NCBI GenBank assembly: GCA_023430625.1
Contig: JAEZAA010000240.1
Span: forward strand, 1-10,255
Source of the DNA: Pseudomonadota bacterium
GTDB lineage: Bacteria; Pseudomonadota; Gammaproteobacteria; Pseudomonadales; Oleiphilaceae
Reading direction: 5' to 3'
Length of the DNA stretch: 10,255 nt
Shown here: piece after piece, positions 5,842-10,255 of the stretch
Layout: each line of letters opens with the position of its first letter
Numbering within the stretch: the first letter of the stretch is position 1
Notes under the pieces: model-generated
What the model was told of the DNA's origin: nothing
The model's database searches: none
What the model saw: only the letters and a program-made list of their open reading frames with translations
Translations under genes and position numbers: made by a program

Positions 5842-7266
5842 TTAGCGCCCCTTGATCTGATTAACGATGGCGGTGGTGGAGCAGTTATCGAGAAAATCGA
5901 GCACGGCCACTTCACCGCCGTAGCCTTTCACGATTTCCCAGCCGACCACCTGATCCACGCTATAGTCTCCCCCTTTCACCAGCACATCGGGCTTGAGACT
6001 CTCCAACAGGCGTTCAGGCGTGTCATCCTCAAAGCTGGTCACCCAGTCCACCGCTTCCAGCCCTGCCAACACCGCCATCCGCCGCTCCACTGGGTTGATC
6101 GGACGCCCCGGCCCTTTCAGACGAGTGACCGAGGCATCGCTGTTGATCGCCACGATCAGGCGGTCACCCTGCTTGCGTGCCTGCTCCAGATAGCCCACGT
6201 GGCCCGCGTGGATGATGTCGAAACAACCATTGGTAAAGACGATCCGCTCGCCATGAGCACGCGCATCTTCCAGCGCCACCAGTAACTGCTCCTCGGTCAT
6301 GACGCCTCGCTCGGCACCCTGCTCCCGTTGCACGGCACGACGCAACTCCGGCGCGCTCACCGCCGCCGTACCCAACTTGCCAACCACAATGCCGGCCGCC
6401 AGGTTCGACAGAGCAACCGCCTGCTCCAGTGGACTGCCGGCCGCCAACGCCGTGGCCAACACTGAAATCACGGTGTCACCAGCCCCTGTCACATCAAAGA
6501 CTTCACGGGCGCGGGCCGGCAAATGCAGCTCTGGAGAGCCCTGGCGCAACAGCGTCATGCCGTGCTCACTGCGGGTGATCAGCAAGGCATCGATGGCCAG
6601 ATCGTTCAGCAGCTTCAAGCCCTTTTCCACCAACTCCGCTTCACTGCGGCACTTCCCGACCACCGCTTCGAACTCACTCAGGTTTGGCGTAATCAGCGTG
6701 GCGCCCCGGTACTTACTGAAGTCGCTACCCTTGGGATCCACCAGCACCGGCAATCCCTGACCACGCGCCAGGGCAATCAACGCCTGCGGGTCGCGTAACG
6801 CTCCTTTGCCGTAATCCGACAGCACCACCGCGCCCGCACCTTGCAGTTGTCCCTGAAACAAATCCATTAACGGCGACAGATCCTCACCATCAAAGCTTTC
6901 TTCAAAATCCAGCCGGATCAGTTGCTGATGACGGCTGATCACCCGCAGCTTGGTGATCGTCGGCGCGCCTTGCACCTTCTGGAAAACTGGCAGGATTCCC
7001 GCCGACTCCAGCCGCTGCTGCAACGCCGAGCCCTGTTCGTCATCCCCGGTGACACCGACCACAACCGCCGCCGCACCCAGCGCGGCCACGTTCAATGCCA
7101 CGTTAGCCGCCCCACCGGGACGATCCTCCAGCTGCTCGACCTTGACCACCGGCACCGGTGCTTCCGGCGAAATGCGGTGGGTCCCGCCGTGCCAGTAACG
7201 ATCCAGCATGACATCGCCGATCACCAGGACACGGGATTTGTTGAAGGCGGGGAGCTGTGGGAGCAT
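5842..7266 (-). CDS. hldE: Bifunctional D-glycero-beta-D-manno-heptose-7-phosphate kinase / 1-phosphate adenylyltransferase HldE
   Basis: Makes ADP-activated heptose for the LPS inner core; 474 residues (E. coli 477). The N-terminal PfkB/ribokinase domain (about 1-315) carries VIGDVMLDRYWHG (15-27), RISPEAPVPVVKVE (31-44), RPGGAANVALNVA (49-61), TKLRVISRHQQLIRLDFEE (105-123), DPKGSDFSKYRG (177-188), TPNLSEFEAVVGK (193-205) and DVTGAGDTV (258-266, catalytic D264). The C-terminal nucleotidyltransferase domain (about 340-474) has FTNGCFDIIHAGHVGYL (344-360, HxGH at 353-356), then VKGGDYSV (430-437) and NCSTTAIV (461-468). Both active sites look intact, so it is full HldE rather than split HldA/HldC. 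TAGGAAAA stands just before the ATG. A plausible promoter with a palindrome lies upstream at 7300-7328. Confidence 0.98.
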   Translation of the reverse strand: MLPQLPAFNKSRVLVIGDVMLDRYWHGGTHRISPEAPVPVVKVEQLEDRPGGAANVALNVAALGAAAVVVGVTGDDEQGSALQQRLESAGILPVFQKVQGAPTITKLRVISRHQQLIRLDFEESFDGEDLSPLMDLFQGQLQGAGAVVLSDYGKGALRDPQALIALARGQGLPVLVDPKGSDFSKYRGATLITPNLSEFEAVVGKCRSEAELVEKGLKLLNDLAIDALLITRSEHGMTLLRQGSPELHLPARAREVFDVTGAGDTVISVLATALAAGSPLEQAVALSNLAAGIVVGKLGTAAVSAPELRRAVQREQGAERGVMTEEQLLVALEDARAHGERIVFTNGCFDIIHAGHVGYLEQARKQGDRLIVAINSDASVTRLKGPGRPINPVERRMAVLAGLEAVDWVTSFEDDTPERLLESLKPDVLVKGGDYSVDQVVGWEIVKGYGGEVAVLDFLDNCSTTAIVNQIKGR

Positions 7267-7299
7267 CGGATTTTCCTATCGCATATCCAACGGAAGAGA

Positions 7300-7328
7300 A
7301 TTAAAGGCAAGCATGATATCATGGCCAA
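7300..7328 (-). promoter_or_regulatory. Predicted hldE promoter
   Basis: Reading leftwards, TTGGCC (7328-7323; four of six) and TTTAAT (7305-7300; five of six) are separated by exactly 17 bases. Transcription would start near 7293, giving a short leader of about 27 bases that includes the AGGA ribosome binding site (7277-7274). The spacer is almost filled by a perfect palindrome. Confidence 0.5.
7312..7323. promoter_or_regulatory. Perfect 12-bp palindrome in the hldE promoter spacer (possible operator)
   Basis: CATGATATCATG is its own reverse complement. It sits between the predicted -35 and -10 boxes of hldE and touches the -35. A palindrome in this position is typical of repressor operators, or of MerR-type activator sites if the spacer is long, which it is not here (17). 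No regulator can be assigned. A 12-bp palindrome can arise by chance, so the placement is the main argument. Confidence 0.4.
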
Positions 7329-7435
7329 GCTCGAAGTGACTCGCGTCGACCTGTCCAGAATCACGAGCAATCGTCCCGACTCACGGCCATCCAGTCTAGA
7401 GCTGGGCTGACCGCTCATCATAGTTAAGCACGACC

Positions 7436-8050
7436 ATGAACCACGGCCAGAATTTTGTCACCCTCACGGATTCATTATTGATCGGCAGTGGCACCGAGCG
7501 GGATTGCTATCAGCACCCCGATGATCCGAACCTGTGCATCAAGGTAAATAACGGAAAAGCCTCCCCTCTCAAGAAGCCTGCCAAACAGAACGAAATCGAG
7601 TATCGCTACTACAAGCGGTTTCTCAATCGGCAGAAAAGTCCCGCGATCATTCCTCGATGCCATGGCTGGACGGAAACCAATAAGGGCCGTGGCTTGGTGT
7701 TTGACCTGATTCGCAACAAAAATGGCGACGTCGCGCCCTCGTTGCTGCAGGCATTGGAAGCCAATCAGATTCAAGCCAAGGAAGCTTACAATCTGCTTAG
7801 AACACTAAAACAGCAGATGCTGCGCGAGATCATCATTCCCTGCGACTTGCATCCACGCAACATCCTGCTGCAAACAACGGACAACCAGGCACTCCTGGTT
7901 CTGATCGACGGGATCGGCAACCGTAATCTCGTGAAGTTCGCGGATGTCATTCCGTGGCTTGGACGACTGAAAATCGAACGCCACTGGCAACGGCTGGAAC
8001 AACGCTTAAGGGAGCGTCACTCTCTCTATTTCTCAGATTTTTCCCTTTAG
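7436..8050 (+). CDS. YrbL-family (PhoP_reg) kinase-fold protein
   Basis: 204-residue soluble protein related to E. coli YrbL, whose gene belongs to the PhoP and BasR regulons. The N-terminus has LIGSGTERDCYQHPDDPNLC (15-34) followed by IKV, with K36 at the place of the kinase ATP-binding lysine, then NEIEYRYYKRF (52-62) with a candidate helix-C glutamate. IPRCHGWTET (72-81) is a family signature. PCDLHPRNILL (135-145) resembles the catalytic loop DLHPxN of kinase-like phosphotransferases (D137, N142), and LIDGIGN (156-162) occupies the metal-binding DFG position (D158). These residues suggest an active phosphotransferase, but the family has no established reaction. It is divergent from hldE and upstream of the lipid A acyltransferase gene and a WaaP-type kinase, so an LPS substrate is reasonable inference. 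No strong Shine-Dalgarno precedes the ATG and I found no good promoter. GC content is lower than in hldE. Confidence 0.85.
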   Translation: MNHGQNFVTLTDSLLIGSGTERDCYQHPDDPNLCIKVNNGKASPLKKPAKQNEIEYRYYKRFLNRQKSPAIIPRCHGWTETNKGRGLVFDLIRNKNGDVAPSLLQALEANQIQAKEAYNLLRTLKQQMLREIIIPCDLHPRNILLQTTDNQALLVLIDGIGNRNLVKFADVIPWLGRLKIERHWQRLEQRLRERHSLYFSDFSL

Positions 8051-8073
8051 CCACGCTCGCTCGCGCGTTGGCT
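8049..8073 (+). other. GC-rich hairpin at the end of the yrbL-like gene
   Basis: AGCCACGC (8049-8056) pairs with GCG-T-TGGCT (8065-8073) with one bulged base and an 8-base loop. There is no T-run after it, so it is not a standard intrinsic terminator. It may protect the 3' end of the mRNA or attenuate read-through into the acyltransferase gene. The rest of the 8051-8206 gap has two TAGAAT strings (8171-8176 and 8198-8203) that resemble -10 boxes, but neither has a credible -35. Confidence 0.3.
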
Positions 8074-8206
8074 GACCGGTAGAAAAGCGCGACCAGCCTG
8101 CAGCCGACCCAAGAGACCTGCGTTCTGGCATGGTAACGAAGTTGTGATAGAGACTGCCTCCATTAACCTTTAGAATATCGGTTTTCTTATCTGTACGTAG
8201 AATGTC

Positions 8207-9142
8207 GTGAGTAAACAAAAGTCGTCTTTAAGTCTCGCCCAATACTGGCACCCCCGTTACTGGCTCATCTGGTTCGGCATGATGGTGCTGTGGCTCATTG
8301 TCTGGCTGCCACATCGCGCCAAGCTGTGGCTAGGCAGTGCGGCTGGCACGCTGGCCTATTACACACTGAAAAGACGGCGTCACATCACCGAAACCAATAT
8401 CCGTATTTGTTTTCCTGAGCTAAGCCCTGAAGAACAAACGCGCTTGGTGAAGAAAACTTTTCGCTCCAACGCGATCGGATATCTGGAAGCGGTGACCGTG
8501 TGGTTTCGCAGCCCGGAAATTTTCCGCCAATATACCCACGTGCATGGGTTCGAGAATCTGGAAGCAGCGCTACGCCGTGGTAAAGGCGTGATTCTCCTGG
8601 GCGGCCACTACAGCACGCTGGATCTTGGCGGCGCCCTGTATTCGCTGTTTGCCGAAGCCGATGTCATGCAGCGCAATCATGACAACCCGCTGTTCAACGC
8701 CATCATGACGCGCTCCCGTCAGCGCTTCTATGGCACGGTTTTAAATCGAGACGATCTACGGGGATTGATCCGAAGCCTGAAAGCCAATCGCGTCGTCTGG
8801 TATGCGTCGGATCAAGATTATGGGCGCAAAAAGAGCGTGTTCGCGCCCTTTTTCGGGACGCCAGCCGCCACCATCACAGCAACCGCTCGCCTGGCCGAGA
8901 AGACTGGCGCCGCCGTGGTGCCGTTCAGCCACTTCCGCAGCGCCGACGGCCTTCACTACGATATCTATTTTGAGCCCATGCTGAAGAACTACCCCAGCGG
9001 AGATGATATCGCCGACGCAACACTGACCAACCAGTGCATTGAGCACGCGATCCGTCGCCATCCAGACCAGTACCTGTGGATGCATCGCCGCTTCAAGAGC
9101 GAGCCCGAGGGCAAGAATCGCATAAAATATGCACAAGAATGA
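8207..9142 (+). CDS. Lipid A biosynthesis acyltransferase, LpxL/LpxM (HtrB/MsbB) family
   Basis: 311-residue inner-membrane enzyme that transfers a secondary fatty acyl chain from acyl-ACP to Kdo-lipid A. An N-terminal membrane helix (about 18-34, LIWFGMMVLWLIVWL) anchors it. NIRICFPELS (64-73) is followed by the catalytic HX4D motif in ILLGGHYSTLDLGG (129-142; H134, D139). Further family signatures are RQRFYG (171-176), WYASDQDYG (198-206), VFAPFFGTPA (211-220) and QYLWMHRRFKSEPEG (288-302). I use the GTG at 8207 because it gives the usual N-terminus. The ATG at 8202-8204 is out of frame and stops at once, and the ribosome binding site is weak. LpxL versus LpxM, and the chain added, cannot be told from sequence alone. 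It lies between two kinase-fold genes in the LPS region. Confidence 0.93.
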   Translation: MSKQKSSLSLAQYWHPRYWLIWFGMMVLWLIVWLPHRAKLWLGSAAGTLAYYTLKRRRHITETNIRICFPELSPEEQTRLVKKTFRSNAIGYLEAVTVWFRSPEIFRQYTHVHGFENLEAALRRGKGVILLGGHYSTLDLGGALYSLFAEADVMQRNHDNPLFNAIMTRSRQRFYGTVLNRDDLRGLIRSLKANRVVWYASDQDYGRKKSVFAPFFGTPAATITATARLAEKTGAAVVPFSHFRSADGLHYDIYFEPMLKNYPSGDDIADATLTNQCIEHAIRRHPDQYLWMHRRFKSEPEGKNRIKYAQE

Positions 9143-9250
9143 AACGTTAAAGGCCGTTTCTCCAGCACTCCCGACTCCACGCGCACCACAAAATAAACGC
9201 GGCGAAAACACCTGTTCCTGAAGAACATCCTCCTCGGGGAGCACAACTCA

Positions 9251-10087
9251 ATGACCCTTTTGATCCTAGACGATTCGCTCACGCCACTGCTGAGCTCAGC
9301 CCCGTTCGAAGCGGTCGCGGCGCTAGAGGGAGACACGGTCCGGAACAAAGAGGGTCGGCGTACCTTCAAAACCCGGATTGGTGAGCGCAACTACTTCGTC
9401 AAATATCATCAGGGGATCGGCTGGAAGGAAATCACGAAAGAACTGACCCAGTTCAGGCTCCCGATTACCAGCGCCTACAACGAGTACCGCGCGATCAAAG
9501 CCATACAGCAACTAGGGATCGCCACCACCAATCCCGCCGCAATTGGCGTGCGCGGTCTCAACCCTGCGTACACTGAGTCTTTCCTGATCACGGAAGCCAT
9601 CGAGAACGCTGCTACGTTGCAGGATGTCACTGCAACCTGGCCACAGCAGAAGCCAGCCAGTGCCTTCAAGCGTGCACTCATACAGGAAGTCGCGCGTATA
9701 GCCCGGGCAATGCATGGTGCTGGCATCAACCATCGCGACTTTTATCTGTGCCACTTCCGCATTGACCAGGAAACCGCCCAAAACCAGGACAGCAAGAACA
9801 TCAAGCTCCACCTGATGGATCTGCACCGGGCTCAACTACGGGCCAAAGTACCACAGCGCTGGCTGATCAAGGATCTTGGCGCCTTATTGTTCTCTGCCGC
9901 CGATATCGCCTTAACGCGTACCGATTACCTGCGATTTGTCGCTCACTACAGCAACCGGTCTCCAAGTCAGGAGCTGCGTGAAAACCAAGCATTCTGGCAG
10001 GCGGTACACCGCCGTGCGAACAAGTTTTACCAACGTGACTGGAAGCGACCGATGCCCGTTACGTTCGGAAGGAAGGCAGAAAAATGA
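9251..10087 (+). CDS. waaP: Lipopolysaccharide core heptose(I) kinase, RfaP/WaaP family
   Basis: 278-residue cytoplasmic kinase that phosphorylates the first heptose of the LPS inner core, a modification needed for outer-membrane integrity and, in Pseudomonas, viability. An N-terminal region has FKTRIGERNYFVKYHQGIGW (39-58; K51 as the ATP-binding lysine), then NEYRAI (77-82; E78 as helix-C Glu). The catalytic loop is MHGAGINHRDFYLCHFRID (154-172; D163 is the equivalent of E. coli WaaP D162). LMDLHRAQLR (188-197, D190) is the metal-binding segment and RWLIKDLGALLFSA (203-216) is also typical. GGGGAG (9236-9241) lies nine bases before the ATG. The stop overlaps the next start by four bases (ATGA), so translational coupling with the glycosyltransferase is likely. 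Its GC content appears lower than that of hldE. Confidence 0.95.
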   Translation: MTLLILDDSLTPLLSSAPFEAVAALEGDTVRNKEGRRTFKTRIGERNYFVKYHQGIGWKEITKELTQFRLPITSAYNEYRAIKAIQQLGIATTNPAAIGVRGLNPAYTESFLITEAIENAATLQDVTATWPQQKPASAFKRALIQEVARIARAMHGAGINHRDFYLCHFRIDQETAQNQDSKNIKLHLMDLHRAQLRAKVPQRWLIKDLGALLFSAADIALTRTDYLRFVAHYSNRSPSQELRENQAFWQAVHRRANKFYQRDWKRPMPVTFGRKAEK

Positions 10088-10255
10088 ATATCTGCATGCT
10101 GACATCCGACTACCTTCCGAATATCGGAGGTATAGCTGCCCATGTGTACAATCTAAGCCTAGCTTTGAAAAAGATGGGGCATCAGGTTGCAGTCGTAAAC
10201 CCTGTTCCCACCCCCACGCCGGGTGTCATTCGGTCCGATGAGCATGGATTTCCAG
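10084..10255 (+). CDS. Glycosyltransferase, GT4 family, N-terminal part (runs off right edge)
   Basis: Fifty-seven codons before the window ends. The protein begins MNICMLTSDYLPNIGGIAAH and continues VYNLSLALKKMGHQVAVV, the standard N-terminal Rossmann strand and the P-x-x-GG-x-x-x-H-V loop of GT4 (GT-B fold) glycosyltransferases, which take nucleotide-sugar donors. The catalytic EX7E motif lies beyond the window. The ATG overlaps the waaP stop, and AAGGAAGG (10069-10076) precedes it by seven bases. Position after waaP suggests a role in LPS core or other surface glycan synthesis; donor and acceptor are unknown. Confidence 0.88.
   Translation, partial: MNICMLTSDYLPNIGGIAAHVYNLSLALKKMGHQVAVVNPVPTPTPGVIRSDEHGFP

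Noticed and set aside
9141..9160. GAAACG/CGTTTC hairpin after the acyltransferase gene as a terminator
   Set aside because: Only six base pairs with an eight-base loop and no following T-run; too weak to call.
8756..9244. Minus-strand open frame of 162 codons opposite the end of the acyltransferase gene
   Set aside because: Antisense to well-conserved LpxL-family motifs and without a credible ribosome binding site or domain.

Overview
The window looks like chromosomal DNA of a gammaproteobacterium of the Pseudomonas/Alcanivorax/Marinobacter/Halomonas grade. The evidence is moderately high GC housekeeping genes, a complete set of LPS inner-core and lipid A functions (waaA, hldE, an LpxL-type acyltransferase, a WaaP-type kinase), and a thiC gene divergent from a tolC-family gene. 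Genus cannot be fixed from the sequence alone.

Layout. At the left edge the 5' end of thiC runs leftwards (1-426). It is preceded by a long leader with a clear TPP riboswitch (about 657-745, minus strand) and a sigma70-like promoter at 757-785. Divergent from it is a tolC-family outer-membrane channel gene (914-2242), closed by a strong bidirectional terminator (2285-2324) shared with the convergent waaA (2334-3602, minus). Rightwards from the waaA/oxidoreductase intergenic region run a two-gene redox pair: an FAD-dependent DAO-type oxidoreductase (3801-5003) and an aldo/keto reductase (5022-5825). These converge on hldE (5842-7266, minus) with only 16 bases between them. The hldE promoter contains a perfect 12-bp palindrome in its spacer. 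Diverging from hldE is a rightward series: a YrbL-family kinase-fold protein (7436-8050), an LpxL/HtrB-type lipid A acyltransferase (8207-9142), a WaaP-type heptose kinase (9251-10087) and, overlapping it by 4 bases, the start of a GT4 glycosyltransferase (10084 to the window end).

How they fit together. hldE makes the activated heptose precursor. WaaA adds Kdo to lipid IVA, the acyltransferase adds a secondary acyl chain, WaaP phosphorylates the core heptose, and the glycosyltransferase probably extends the core or another surface glycan. The YrbL-family protein sits among these genes and keeps kinase-loop residues, so it is the most interesting unassigned gene. The redox pair has no assigned substrate. 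Base composition falls from about 65% GC in a hand-counted stretch of hldE (6361-6600) to about 52% at the start of the yrbL-like gene (7441-7680). This suggests that the variable LPS-biosynthesis region begins near 7300.

Nothing here is a CRISPR array, insertion sequence, rRNA or tRNA. No wholly new system is obvious. The best leads are the intact YrbL-like kinase, the palindrome in the hldE promoter, the repeat structure over the thiC ribosome binding site, and the orphan redox pair.
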